DNA of 64,000 nucleotides, from the NCBI GenBank assembly GCA_023079485.1, contig CM041084.1, positions 99,800,467 through 99,864,466 of the forward strand, in the 5' to 3' direction. This document shows positions 24,575 through 37,000 of the stretch, in pieces; the stretch's first letter is position 1; each line of letters starts with the position of its first letter. The notes beneath the pieces are model-generated. The model had not been told where the DNA came from. It did no database searches and saw only the letters and a list, made by a program, of their open reading frames with translations. The DNA comes from Archilochus colubris. Its lineage: Eukaryota > Chordata > Aves > Apodiformes > Trochilidae. The position numbers and the translations under genes are program-made.

Positions 24575-24839
24575 AAGAAGAGAAGCAGGAATGTTAAAGG
24601 TCATTGGTAGTTATTGAGTCCTGGAGAGAAGGGTGTGGTGGGGATTCACTCTAGAGGTTGCTATGCTGATATCAGGCTATGATCAGTTTTTATGCTGGTC
24701 TACACCTCCCCCTTCAAAAGGAGGATATGTGATGGGTGTGCTACTCATACTCTGATGCCATACACACTGAGACCTTGAAGGAATTTATACAAGGGAACAT
24801 CTTTGGCTTTAGTTTTTGTTTTGACTTGAACCTAATCTC
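24575..24839. other. Unique sequence between CR1 and the inverted-repeat cluster
   Basis: About 265 bp with no recognised feature. Confidence 0.45.
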
Positions 24840-24998
24840 CTCATAATTTTATGAGTTTTTAATGGATGCTTCCTACCAAATTTCATGGAGGCATCCATAA
24901 AAAATTAGGTAGCTTAAAATAACCTTCCTTGTTCTGGGTGCTATGTTGGGCTTTTGTGATACAAAATTTTTGTGTCACAAAAATGTGGTATATATCAC
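24840..24998. repeat. Cluster of four inverted repeats in 160 bp
   Basis: (1) CTCATAA/TTATGAG at 24840-24855, 2-nt loop. (2) ATGGATGCTTCC (24862-24873) with GGAGGCATCCAT (24887-24898), one mismatch, extended by outer T/A pairs to about 24856-24904. (3) TTTTGTGATACAAAA (24952-24966) with TTTTGTGTCACAAAA (24968-24982), one mismatched pair and 1-nt spacer. (4) GTGGTATATATCAC at 24985-24998, one mismatched pair. The density is unusual for the window. No terminal repeats or target duplication show a transposon boundary, and no transposase frame is present. Confidence 0.6.
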
Positions 24999-27965
24999 TA
25001 CATACAGTTTTGTCTGTTCCATGTGCGGAAGTGATCACACGCTAGCTTGCCATTACATCTCAGCCTTCAGATCAATTTTTCATTTTAAAAGCAATTCTGT
25101 GTGAAGAACTTGGTCTCTACTAACAGTCACATTTATTTATAGTCAGCCACGTTCCTGCAGTTTGAAATCCTCTGTCTACTGGGACAAAGGCAGTACAAGT
25201 CAAATGTACACAATTCCTCTGTCAAATACTTTTTTCCTTGGAGCTAGATGGACCCCCTTCAGAAATCAGAGAACAGTTTATTTCCATGCATTACATATGC
25301 TCAGGTTCCACAGGTGGTCTTGAACCAGGTCTTTGCATAACCTTCAATTAACTAAAAGTAACTTTTAAATTTGGTATTTATTCCTGACTCAGACACAGTT
25401 TTATTGAATAATAAAAAATCTTGATAGTTTTCAGACAGCAGGAGCATCAAACCAATAGTACAATATTTTATTACTCAGAAAATAGTGGTTTTCTGAGTTT
25501 ATTTTACTATTGTCTGAGTACATTTAAATCATATATTCTATGAAAATGTATAGTTGGTTGGAAACTGTGAAGGTAGCTCCTTCTACTTCTCATATCTGGT
25601 AACTGCATTATACTGTTTCAAATGAGAGAAAAGAAGATAATAAAGTCTAAAGAAGTGGTGTCCTACTCCTGTGGATTTAAAAAAAGATCTCCACATGAAA
25701 GCTGTTGAAAATCAAGCACCAAATGAAGGAATACTGAAGAAATTTTAATTTGTTAGCTTGACCATCTGGGAATAAAGCCAGATGCTTTCTATGGAAATAT
25801 GTCCATCAAAATATACCATGCCTTTAAAAAACGATCTAGAGACTGATTAGTCTTGTCATTTATCAGGAGGGTGAAATACAAAGAGAATTAAAAGCAGGTT
25901 AGGTCACTTGAGAGAGGGCACAAAATGTGATCTGTTGTGTGTTTCTTCTTCCTTTATTTCATCAAAGGGTTATGGCTATAATCTAAGCCAACAAAAGAAA
26001 AAACAAAACCAACAACAAAAAAGCAACCACCAACAACAAAATACTCAGCTAGTTTTCCCATGTTAAAACCCAGCTTCATTGGAGGGAACACCTTAAAATC
26101 AATGAATAAGCTTGACAGGAAAGTTATGGTGACCTTTCATCTTCTAGTATGGGATATTGCCTGCGGTGTACCTTAAGCACACTAATTTTACCTCAAGCAC
26201 CTCGGGAAATGGGCTTTCACCAGGAAACTGAATACTTGGATTGAATGTATTGTTGGCTTATAATTCTTGTGTGATAAAAATGGGTGTTTTTTCCTTCTAT
26301 ATTGTTTAAGTCTTTCTTCCCCAGCGTGTTTTTAAGTGCTTTCCAAACAGCTCTTCTTTCCTTGGTATTTTTATCCTTTCTAGATAAGACTGTCAAAACC
26401 ACTCAAACTTGGCTTATTGCTGTTCTTACCAGAGCCAATAGTTAAAGCATTTGGTGTTGCAGCTTTTCATCTGTTGCAGTCAGTGGATATGACTACTTAC
26501 CCCACAGGTGCTATGGAAAATTTGCACTGTCCTTTTTGGATCCAACTTTTTGTGGAAATTTACAATTGCTTGCACTTCTGGCAGCTGCAGCAGCAATAAA
26601 GAAGCCCTCCCTTGGATGCAGAAAATTTGCTGTGACATTATTTTGGAATTTAAAGCAGAATGACACAAGCTTGGCTGGAAAAAATAGAACACCCTGCATC
26701 TGCATTCCTTCCATCCAGTTTCACAAGCAGCAAATGCAATCTTTCCCACTGTGAGAGTGAGGCAAATATATAACATAAATAGAGTAATAACTACTTTCCA
26801 CCAGGAATGACAGTGTTGATTTTCAGTCAGCACAACCTATCCTAACACCATGCATAATTCAACCTTTTAGAGGTACTGAGCTCTAATTAGATTTGCTTCC
26901 ACACAAGTAGTCAGATTATCTTTATACATTCTGGACTCAGACATCTCTGAACTCTACCTTAGAGTTAAGCTGTTGAGAATTAAGTTAGTATCACAAAAAT
27001 AATGATTTAGACTTCCAAGGAAACTTCCCTCTGAGAAAGGGACAGTTTGCTTTAAAGTGCTTTTTCACACTGGCTTCAAAAGCCATGCTGACCACATTAA
27101 AAAAGAATTGAGTCTAAAATGGGGAGAATGTAGCAAATTAATACAAAATATGTAATCCAAGGACGTGGTCTTATGGACAAAAAGCACAGATTTAACTTTA
27201 TTCACAGTGAACTGCTTGATTCAATCAACAGTTTACTTGTATGAATAATAGTCTGCACCTTTCTCTGTGTGCAGCCTGAGAGCCTTCTGTTTAGAAAATC
27301 ATACTGATTGAGTGTATTCTTGATAACAGATGATGAAAATTCTTTGCTTCTTATATTTAAGTCATTGCCAAATGGAAAAATATAGAATTTTATTACTATG
27401 ACTCTTATAGTGGTCGTCTTCCTTAGATTATCTCCTAAACTGACTAGTTTATAATAATTCAAAGAGGAATTCAATTTTTTTCATTATTTCTGCTAATGAC
27501 TGAGATATTGTCCAGAGACCAAGAATCCCTTTTTATACTAAGTTTTCAAGGGAGAACTGTAAATAATGTACAGTGGCTAAAAATCTGCATCAGTTCCTCA
27601 GAGGAGTCTCAGAGGATTTAAAGGACTGTTCTCTCCCAGGAACTTGGTGGTACTCATTTCAGCACTGACTTGATGACTCTCCTAAGCACTTCCATCTTTC
27701 ATTACCAACTTGATATTCATGTACCACTTTTGGATTCCAGGTGATCTTGAGCCTCTTTTGAAAGAGAAGGATTAAGATATAAATGTCAGGGTCCTGACTG
27801 CACTGAGACATTCTGCATCCTCTTATCTTGCCACCCCAGGGATTTAGTGGCCTGTATGTTGAAGACCAGCCCTGCTGTTGTGTAGCTATATATCCTGGGA
27901 TCAGGCTGCTGTGAAAAGAGCTGTGGGAAGTCTTGTCAAGATCCTTGTCAAGGGCCTTCCCTTCC
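24999..27965. other. Unique non-coding stretch
   Basis: Apart from the two-tier hairpin at 25453-25512 and an A/C-rich tract (25988-26042), I see nothing. No gene recognised. Confidence 0.5.
25453..25512. repeat. Two-tier inverted repeat
   Basis: The inner arms ACTCAGAAAA (25473-25482) and TTTTCTGAGT (25489-25498) are perfect with a 6-nt loop. The outer arms CAATAGTA (25453-25460) and TACTATTG (25505-25512) are also perfect. Between the tiers lie 12 unpaired nt on the left and 6 on the right. Confidence 0.6.
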
Positions 27966-28866
27966 TTGACTTGGGAGCAACAAAGCACCAGGCAGCTGCT
28001 CATTCACTCCTTTTCTCCAGTGGGATGGGGAGGACAAAATACAATGAAAATCTCATGAGCTGAGACAAGGACAGAAAGAGTTCACTCACCAACTGTGGTC
28101 ACAGGCAAAACAGACTCTACTTGTGGAAAAAGTCAGTTTAATTTGCCACATACCAAATCAGAGAAAGACAACAAGAAACAAAACCAGATCTTAAAAATAC
28201 TTTCCCCTCCCCCCTTCCCCTTTCCTTCTTCCTGGACCCAAATTACTTTACTCTTGATTTCTCTACCTCCTCCCTCCCAGTGTCACAGGGACAGAGGCTG
28301 CAGCCAGTTTATCACCCACGGTCTCTGCTTCTCCTTCCTCCTCAGGAAGGAGGCTTCCTTACAGCCTCCTACAGCTGGCACACAGGGTCTCTCCCACAGA
28401 AGACAGTCCTCCAGGAACTCCTCTGACAGGACGCCTTCCCTCAAGATGCAGTCCCTTCAGAACAGACCATTCCAGTCTGCTCCCCATGGTGTGGGGTCAT
28501 CCATGGCTGCAGCTTCACATCTGATCCTCCATGGGCTGCAGGGGGACTGCTCTCATCTCACCAGGGGCTGCAGGGGAGCCTCTGCCCCAACACCTCCATC
28601 TCCTCCTTCCACACTGATGCTGGTATTTCTGCTCAGGTGTTGCTCTCACCTTCCCCCTCTCCTCTGCACTACATGTCTTTTTGCAGTTTCCTTGCCCTCT
28701 TAAAGATGTTGATTGTGGAGGTGTTATCAGGGTCACTGATGGGCTCAGCCTTGTCCAGAGGCAGGTCCAATTTTGGAGCTGGGAGAGCTTCCAGCAGCTT
28801 CTCACAGGAGCCAGCCCTGTGCCTCTCTCTCACTACCAAAATCCCTGCCCCCCAGACCCAAGACTG
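27966..28866 (-). mobile_element. Old solo LTR of an avian endogenous retrovirus, about 900 bp
   Basis: On the minus strand it begins near 'TCTTGGGTCTGGGGGGCAGG', followed by 'TTTTGGTAG' and a 'GAGAAGCTGC' block. A degenerate TATA-like CTTTAAG lies near 28700. Then comes a long purine-rich R region (plus strand pyrimidine-rich, about 28200-28680), an ATTAAA poly(A) signal (plus-strand 28137-28142), and a U5 containing the reverse complement of 'GTTCACTCACCAACTGTGGT'. These blocks in this order match a second LTR family that I recall as common in birds. Ends are eroded: I cannot see exact TG/CA termini or a target duplication, so boundaries are good to about 15 bp. No retroviral coding region adjoins it. 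A 202-codon plus-strand frame inside it is antisense and spurious. Confidence 0.75.
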
Positions 28867-29940
28867 AGCTGTTCTGTAGGTACATCTGTGCCTGGCCTGC
28901 TGATTGTCACCTCTCCTTGCCCACTTGGCTACCCAGCTTTACCCTAAACCTGCCCTGTCACTGCAGACTTCCCTTCCAGCTGGCACTCCCACCTGACTGG
29001 GGTTAATGTCACTGAACTTGCTCTGCTCTTTGTGCTTGAGTGCCCTTTGGCTGTGCTCTTGGTGGCAAAGTCCCTGCTCCTCCTTTCCTTGCTCTCAATC
29101 TTGTCCCCCCAGCTTCCCTCCTCACGGTGCTGCCTGACTCAAAGGGCTGTAACACAGCAGTGTTACCCTCACACCATCGTTCTGAGTACCAGTGCTGCAC
29201 TAAGGGACCTTTTAATAACTGAAGGTGGACTAGGAAGAAGAACAGGATCACCTGGTACAAGCAGGAACAGAACAAGACCCTGTTGGCTACCAAAGAGTTC
29301 ACAGAGACCCTACTCCAGCCCTTAAATCTGTTGTCAGTATCACAGAGTGGAACTCTGGCACTGAAATTTGTAGCAGATGAAGCCTTGGATTTGCTGGAAA
29401 TAAATATGTATTTTAAACATCTATGCTAGGAAGCTGAGTCAAAGCCAAGATTATTATATACAGCTGTGTCTGGAGAATGAGAGAAAGACAGATGTGCACA
29501 AAGGAAACAGGAGCCACAAGCTGAGAAAGAAGCTCCATTATGAGTTTGAACTAGATTAAATTAAGGAATGCAAACTAATGCTCATGAGGAAAAGAAACCT
29601 ACCTATTCTTTTTTTACCAGAGCATTAGTTTGCAACCCTCCCTATAATTACCCACTGATGGGGTTTTAATCGCTTATTACCACTGTGGTAAAATATCCTG
29701 CAGTCTCTGCATTCAGTTCTTTGAAAACATCAGTGGAAATCAAAAGACAAATCAAATGACAAAAATTATTAAGGAAGAACTGAAAACCAGGAAGCAACAT
29801 TAAGCTCTGGCGTAAATCCAGTAACAGTTTCTGTAGTTTTTGGTTCTCTGATCTCTAAGATGATAGAGTATGACTGAAAAAAGAAAACTGGAAAAAGAAT
29901 GACCTTTTTTCTTGTGCTAGCCTTGGCATGATAGAAAACA

Positions 29941-29972
<32 letters not shown>

Positions 29973-32900
29973 AGTGGCCCAGATATGCTTTTTAGCAGTT
30001 TTAATCCCTTTGAAGCTGGCTGTTATAGCTGTGACTGGCACTTTGTGTTGAGTTTCCAGCACTTGAGCTTTTTCCCTCCAGGCTATTTGATGGCAATTCT
30101 TACAGTACTCGAGGTAATTCTCACTAGACTGAGTTATGATTACTGAGTTATTATTACTGCTAATTTTGGAAAAAAGTAAGTCGAGCATATAGCTGGGAAA
30201 TGCTTACAACCATCTGTGATATGTCAGCCATATAAATAAACTTTCCATTTTTCTTTCCTTTTACTAGCAAAACTAGCATCAGGACAAAAACTCATCCTAT
30301 TTCATTGCAAAATTTCCAACCCCTGCTAGAGAGTTGAAATTTCACAGAACCAAGTAGGAAATCAGCCTGCAAAGGCCACAGATGTGGAGCTGCAGCATCT
30401 GCAAAGTTTCTGCACCAGTAGAGTCTCGTATTTGAAATATGAAGAAGCAAGGCTTGTTGTATACCTGGCTGCAAGCTGCTGGCTCACTTGCTCACACTTC
30501 TTTGAAAACTGAAAACAGGCAGAAAGAGAACACCTATCTTGCCAGAGATGTATCTTACAAGAAACAGTGTGGCACACGGCTAGAAAGCCAAATTAGGTGG
30601 TGAAGCCAGAACTGGGATAGGGATTTTCTCTAAAATCTAAATCCCTAAAATAAGAATGATTTGACAGCATGTGGGTTCTCCTAATGCTCAGTGTTACCTA
30701 CACAAGCTTTTCTGTCTTGTATGGACCATTCTCACACATAAGAGGAAAGGGGACTACTGGAGTTACCAGGGATATAGAACAGAATTGAGAGAAAAATCCT
30801 TCCTCTTGTATGGAATTTCCTATTTTATTGCAATACAAATGTACTCAAGCTAATGCACTCACAGGTTTATAAATATTTTAAAGTAAACACATAATAATAA
30901 TAGTTGTTTCTTTTGTGCCTCGATCTTTTACACCTCTTCAGATTGGGAGCCACAGTCTGAACTCACAAATTTATAACAGGGTAAGTTCATTCTTGTAAAA
31001 TTTAAATTAATCCTGATTTATGCAAAACAAGTGAGACAAGAACCAAGCCCCACATTTCCACGTGGAGGACTTCTTATTAAAGTTGCCATTCTAGGTTTCT
31101 CACTCCCTATCTGTAAATTTACCAACTTCAGCTTCAATATTACTCTTTATAAATGTTTGCATAGCACTGAAGAAGCTTCTATTAGTGAGCAACCAAAAAA
31201 ACCCCCAAACTTGTCCTCTTTTCTGATGTGCCACTCCTGACCCCTCAATTAAGCAGGTCAGATTTCTCATCAGCTGCCATGCTTCATTGCACATCAATTC
31301 TCCAAAGAAATCTAGCAGCCAAAACCGGGTATTTATGACAGCCAGAAAATCAAGTTGATTTAAAAATGTTCTAGGGGTAATATTTTGTGAAGAGATTGCT
31401 CTGGTATGTATGATAGCACTGCAGGTCACAGATGGCTCCTCTGTTATGTATCACTTAGTGAAGTGTCTGTCTACGTGGCTCTGGTGTTACAGTCAGCTTG
31501 AAGCAGTAATTGAAACCAGAACAACCCTGCTTGCACCAGAGATACTTGGGAAATGGAAAGTAAACGAGACCTGTTTTTTTGGCTTTGCCAAGTCAGCTTT
31601 GCATCGTGTGTTAATATATTCCCTACTTTGCTGGTGCACTTAATATATGCTATACTGTCCACCCCCTTCCTTTGGGAATGTCATCACTTTGCAGGCTGCT
31701 AAAAATGGCTTGAGAGAGGATCGAGCATCATCCCTTCTGCACTGTTTTTTCCTCTGTGTGTATTCATGTGTGACACTTTTGGCAGGTGCCTTGGAAAATC
31801 TACTGTGCATTTTTTTCCCTGATTATCTTTTTTCCCCCTATCATTTTTTAAAACCATGGGTTTCAAACAAAATTAGCTCCACGTAGGGCAATAACCTGTT
31901 TGGGTTCGGGTAGGATAATACCAAGAAAATAGGTTTTTTCTGCTTGCTGCTGCTGGTACTAAAGGGGCCCAACTCTACTCACTCTGCTGCTCTGAGCTCA
32001 GCAAGCGGCCCCAAACATTTTCAGATGTTGAGGGGGTCACTGAATTTGGCTTTGTGGATTACAGCAGTGCAAATGTGAAAGCACACAAATAAATAGCACA
32101 GACGGAGGAGCAGAGCCCTCAAAAAGACTGATACTGCTGAATTGCTCATATTCAGGTGTCAGAAATAGGTATTACTGGATATGTGAAATAATTCCCCTGT
32201 GAATCAAGGGTTTTGATGGGAATTCAGTCCTCATTCTGAGAGACACTGTCACCCCATGGAAAAGAGGTACAAATTTAGGCCCAAAATAATTAAACCAGAG
32301 TTTTAGAACAATGTAAGTGGAAGCAATCTAATTGAAATTTCTTTTTATAAGCAGAAAGAATATACTGCAAAATGTGAGTGAAAACTATTGCTGTTTTAAA
32401 ATACTTTTTTTTAAAATTTATTTTTCTGAAAATAGAGTTTAATTACAAAAGCTCTGAACCAAGAGATGAACAGAAAAAACCCATCTAAAAATATCCAGCT
32501 GCTATTAGCAGTTTCCAAACATGCCTTGGAACTACAATGTAATTTGGCCTGGCCTGGAACAGAACCCTTCTTGCAAATCACAGTCCCCAGGTGCCAAGGT
32601 AATAATGAGACACGTTAGAAATTGTACAAAAATAAAAAATCAGATGATACCATGGGCAAACTGAGCAGATGCAGAATTAATGACACTTGGAGGACTCCAT
32701 GTGAGGATGCTCTCTCTACACAGCAGAGAACAACACTGAAACTGTGCCAGGTGAATCAGGTATTCACCACCTTTTGTCCATTTTCAGGCAGATTTGATTG
32801 AATCAGTAAGGCAGGCAAAACTCTCCAGCAGCTGGAGAGGACTAAATGGAAGAGATCTGGAAGTCATTAAAGGTGTGGGAGTGGGAGAAAAAGTTAAAGG

Positions 32901-33104
32901 TTCCTTTCCCTATGGCACTGCGATCCTGGAGAACTTGAATAGCAAAGGAGAATTTGCTCCATGGCATTTTCTCTGCAGGAATGCTCAGCATCAAGGAGGT
33001 AGGTTGCTTATTTGCTCCGTAGTGACATGTGTTTTTGTTACTACTTGTAACTGGAGTATTTGTAACTCGTAATTCTGCACCTGGGATGGTGTAATCTTGG
33101 CTGT
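28867..33104. other. Non-coding stretch
   Basis: 28870-29330 remains pyrimidine-rich and may include more degraded repeat, but I recognise no family. A 28-nt T run is listed separately. The remainder is unique AT-rich sequence. No gene recognised. Confidence 0.45.
29945..29972. repeat. 28-nt T homopolymer
   Basis: Uninterrupted T28 on the plus strand. It could be a minus-strand poly(A) tail, but the sequence to its right shows no recognisable gene or SINE, and I see no flanking duplication. I call it a mononucleotide microsatellite. Confidence 0.9.
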
Positions 33105-33585
33105 GCATATAGACTGGGAGACAAGAGGCTGGAATGCTCCCTGCAGGAAGGGATCTGGGGTTTTTGGCTCCTGTGAGTCAGCAATATGCCGTGTCAGGCA
33201 AGAGGGCCAGACGTATGCTGGGGTGCATTAGGCACCCTATGGCTAACTGGCAAAAAGAAGTGATTGCCCCTCTATCCTCAGCATTGGTGCAGCCACACCT
33301 CAAATACTGTGTGTAGTTTTGGGCTCCACGATATAGGAAGGATATAAAAATATTAGAGTGTGTCCAAAGGAGAGCAGCAAAGAACGTGAAAGGAGTGGAG
33401 GGCATGAGGAGTGGCTGAGGATCCTGTTTGTTGATAGGAAAGAGGAGCCCAAGTGATGACCTAGTTGCTGTTTACAGCTGTTTCATCAGGGGGAGCCAAG
33501 AAGGGAAGTGCTGCTCGCTTCTCTTCACTGTCTGGTGACAGGAATAATCAGGGGAAATTCAGATTGGTATTCAGGAAAAGTTCTA
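33105..33585 (+). mobile_element. Old CR1 LINE fragment lacking its 3' end
   Basis: Covers the C-terminal part of CR1 ORF2 in a lineage distinct from the others. A short frame (33134-33316) ends with ANWQKEV...SALVQPHLKYCV. Next comes a region equivalent to FWAP...DIKILECVQRRAAKNVKG in other phases, and then an 'LLSLVTGDRNN'-like block. Similarity fades at about 33585, before the octamer terminus, so the 3' end has been lost or is unrecognisable. Many indels indicate one of the oldest insertions in the window. Confidence 0.85.
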
Positions 33586-33979
33586 CACTTAGAAATTTTA
33601 TAAAGTTTTTTCAGGTACTTTTTATTATTTGGGTATGAGAGAAGGATTTCTCCAGCCTGGCATGCTATGCTTCCTTCCCTGAAGATCTGTTGGAGAGTCA
33701 CATGTTGAAACTCCCATCTACTTTCTGGGCAACCTGTGGTTGTGATACCCTATTTCAGCTTAAAGTTGTAGGTGGTGCTTCCTGGAAGTTTTATTTCTGT
33801 TGCTGGAGAGACTCACATCTCTCAGGGATGGGAAGGGCACTAAGAGTAGCCAAGAACCACAGCTTGTGTTGAGAGTCCCCAAAACACTTTCTGCACTATA
33901 AAGAGCTGAAGCTTTCATAGCAGATTCCAAGTAGGGGAAACACAACCTGGTAGAGAAAGGGATGATTACAGACTTCTAT

Positions 33980-34003
33980 CACCTGAACACATGTGATCAG
34001 GTG
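33980..34003. promoter_or_regulatory. 24-bp near-palindrome built of E-boxes
   Basis: CACCTGA (33980-33986), CACATGTG (33988-33995) and TCAGGTG (33997-34003) together form a palindrome broken by a single A-A pair. It contains three E-box (CANNTG) positions: CACCTG, the centre (CACATG and CATGTG overlapping), and CAGGTG. CACCTG/CAGGTG is the class bound by SNAI/ZEB and several bHLH factors. The binding role is inferred from the motif only. Confidence 0.4.
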
Positions 34004-37000
34004 TAGTTGCATGCAGGACTGACCAAGTATACAAGAATGACCCAGATCTAGGCCCAGTGCTATGGGGGTATCTAGGCCCTTCTAATTCAGCCAGATGGGT
34101 CTTACCAGCCCAACTACTCAGAGCAAAAGAACCAAGTTAGTCGATCTGATTAACTTTTGCAGTGCCTAGGACTCAGTCCAGCAAGGTGTCTCATTATAGT
34201 TGCTCCTTTGCCTTTGTTTTGTGTCACTCTCCAGTTTTGGGTCACCACCACTGCATCAACACAGGTGCAGTTTCTGGCAGCTGGTTTGACACTCACAAAA
34301 GCTATTCTGACTTTCAGGAATGGCTTTGGTGGTGGGTATCTGGTATCATGATCCCTACCTCCAGACAGTAGGGAAGAGAGCAGGAACTATCTCCCATCCA
34401 AGGTTGTAAGGTGAGCTCTGTAGTGGTGCCTTAAGGTGACCAGTGAAGCCCTTATGGCAGCTTTGTGGTGTTGGAGATATCAGTGTAAAGCCTAACTGGG
34501 GGACAGGATCTGCCCCTTTCAGTTGAGTTGACCAGATGTAACATACAGTGCTCCCCCAGTGAATGCACAGCATTTTTAGTCTGCCCTTAGCCTGTAGCTC
34601 CAGCCCCTTTTGGTGTTCTGAAGCATTCTTCAAAGATAAAGAGACCATGAATGTACACTGGCAGGATGTGTGAAATTTGTAATATAAATCCAAAATTTGT
34701 CCCGGCTGAAATGTCTGCAGTGAGTTCTAGAAAAGGCAGGATTATTTTCTCCAGTGTTGCACACTGGCAGGTCTCTGTTACAATAGTCTAAAATAATGAA
34801 AACTTAAGGAAGTTCTGTTCTTAGAGAGATTAGAAAATGACAGGAAAAAAATACTGTAATACTGTAATACATGTCCTATAACATTTCTGTCACCCTACTG
34901 TGGACATCCCAGTAGGTATGGAGAAACAGAAAAAAGTTCTAGCTCAGTAAGCTCAGAACTTTTGCATATTTTTTCATTAATTATTTCTACTTAGTAAAGC
35001 CCTTATATTGCTTTAGGACCCCAACTGCTAGTGGGACCTTTCACATTGCAAAAGCCTATAGAAAGAAAACATCTCTCTGAACAACTTAGTTTACACAGGT
35101 GAAGAAGACAAGTGTTGTATATTTTCCTGTGTATTTTCTCTAAGCAGATGATCTGTTGCAGATTTAGAATGACTCAGTAGATGGGGCTGGAATAATTTCC
35201 AGTTAAACTAGAAGCAATATGTTTGTGGGAAACTCTGTTTTTAAAAGGATTTCATCTACTTGCTGTGTTGTGCAGAGGACTGTTACAGAATTCTGATGGA
35301 CTTGTTTTGAACACGGATTTTGGAAGCTTTTTTGTCAGTGCGTGGGCTCTGAGTGATTTCTGAACAACAGATGAGCTTATCTGAATAGAAGGAAGAAACA
35401 ACAACCTGCAGCTCTCTTGTTAATACTTAACATCACAGCCTCTTTTCCTGCTGTGCTGATTTAGCATACAAAGTCAAATGACTTATGTGAATGTGCAATT
35501 CTGAAACTTTAATTTATAAATAGTTTCATCAAAGCTTAAAAAAACCCAAACCCTTATGAAGTAATTAACACTGTAAGAAGTATTTTTAAGGGAACAGCTA
35601 TTGGGGAGCTGATTTATATAAAGCATACAATTTGCAAGGGTCTGAAGTAGCAGTTTAGTATCAAGATATGTGAATGTGCTGAAAAAATCAAGTATCCAGG
35701 AAAAAAAAGTCTTTTAAATTTCATAGTGTGTATAACCTGCTCTATCTGTGCTGGGATCATTTAATTGTTTCTCAGAGCTTTAAAAATCTTTGCAATTTCC
35801 CCCTTCCTCCTGTGTTTCTCAGCAATTCCTGTGATGCAGCCATTCAGGAGCAGAGCCATATTGTTCACACTGTAGTCTTCACACCTCCAGTTTTTCTCAT
35901 CTTTCTCAGCTGTCTACACACATTTTTTGTTGGCTTCATCGTCGATTTCTTTTTTTTTTTAGCAGAGTTCTTCCTTGTCATGCAAATATAACAATATGTA
36001 GGTTAATATGGTGGTTCAGCTTCAGAGCTGAAGATGAAAGCTGAATACATTTGTTGACATGACATGCTGGTGAATGGGCACCCTCAGAAAAATCCCAGTA
36101 AAATCCCAGGGTCTCTGGATAGCTGCCTGGAGCACAGTAGGAGAGCACCATGGAGGGCAATGGGCACAGGAATGAAGACAGTGGTGACAAGGTTCAGGCA
36201 CTGCTGTCTTCCTGGGAAGCAGCTTTGGGCTCCCTGTGCACAAACTTTTTGCCTGACAGCAGAATGCTGGAGTAGAACTGGGATGCACAGGAGTTAAACT
36301 GGGTCTGCTGAGATGAGAAGACCAAAAAAATGAGGTGAAAGGACAAGACTCCAATTGACATGAAAGCTGGTCTTGGTTTTGTTTTTATTTAAATGCAGCT
36401 TGTAGCATGAGGAAGCCTGAGGTATAAGAAGACAGGGTTATGTCTTCTCTGTGTGAGTTTTCTATAAACTTCAAGAAACTCATCATAGGTTTTTAATCAG
36501 ACTGTTAAAGGGTATCACACAGCAAAGAAACTGAAGGCAACTGGATTTTCCCTTCTTTGTGTATTTTCATTTATGCTGAAATAGAACAAATCATGGAGAT
36601 CAGCTTTGACAACTATTTAGGACCTCTATTTCAGGCTCAAAAAATTTCAGCACAAACAAATTATTTGAGTCAGTATTACAATCCTTTCCCTATCAAATAC
36701 ACTTCTGATTTGTGAAACAGCCTGACAGAAGGGGCTGGAATTTACTCATTATTGCTAATGAACACTTTTAAAATTTGAATTACTTTAAAAAGGAATTTAT
36801 TAGGTTTCTGGCAACAGAAGTCATTTGCCCTTCTGTTACAATGAAGCCTCTTTATTGCTTCATGAAACTTTACAAAGTAATTTATTTTTCTGTGTATTCT
36901 TATACTCTTTAGAATAGAAATTAGCTTCCATCTTTTTCTTCCAAGTTCTGTGAAGGCTTAATCACATTAATATGTGAGGGTTGTCTGATGGTGTTTTTGC

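Noticed and set aside
24840..24998. Rho-independent terminators or an operon boundary
   Set aside because: This is vertebrate DNA with CR1 and LTR elements. Bacterial transcription signals do not apply, and the inverted repeats lack any neighbouring gene.
28095..28703. 202-codon plus-strand open frame
   Set aside because: It lies wholly inside the minus-strand LTR at 27966-28866 and reads antisense to it. The open frame follows from the pyrimidine-rich composition.
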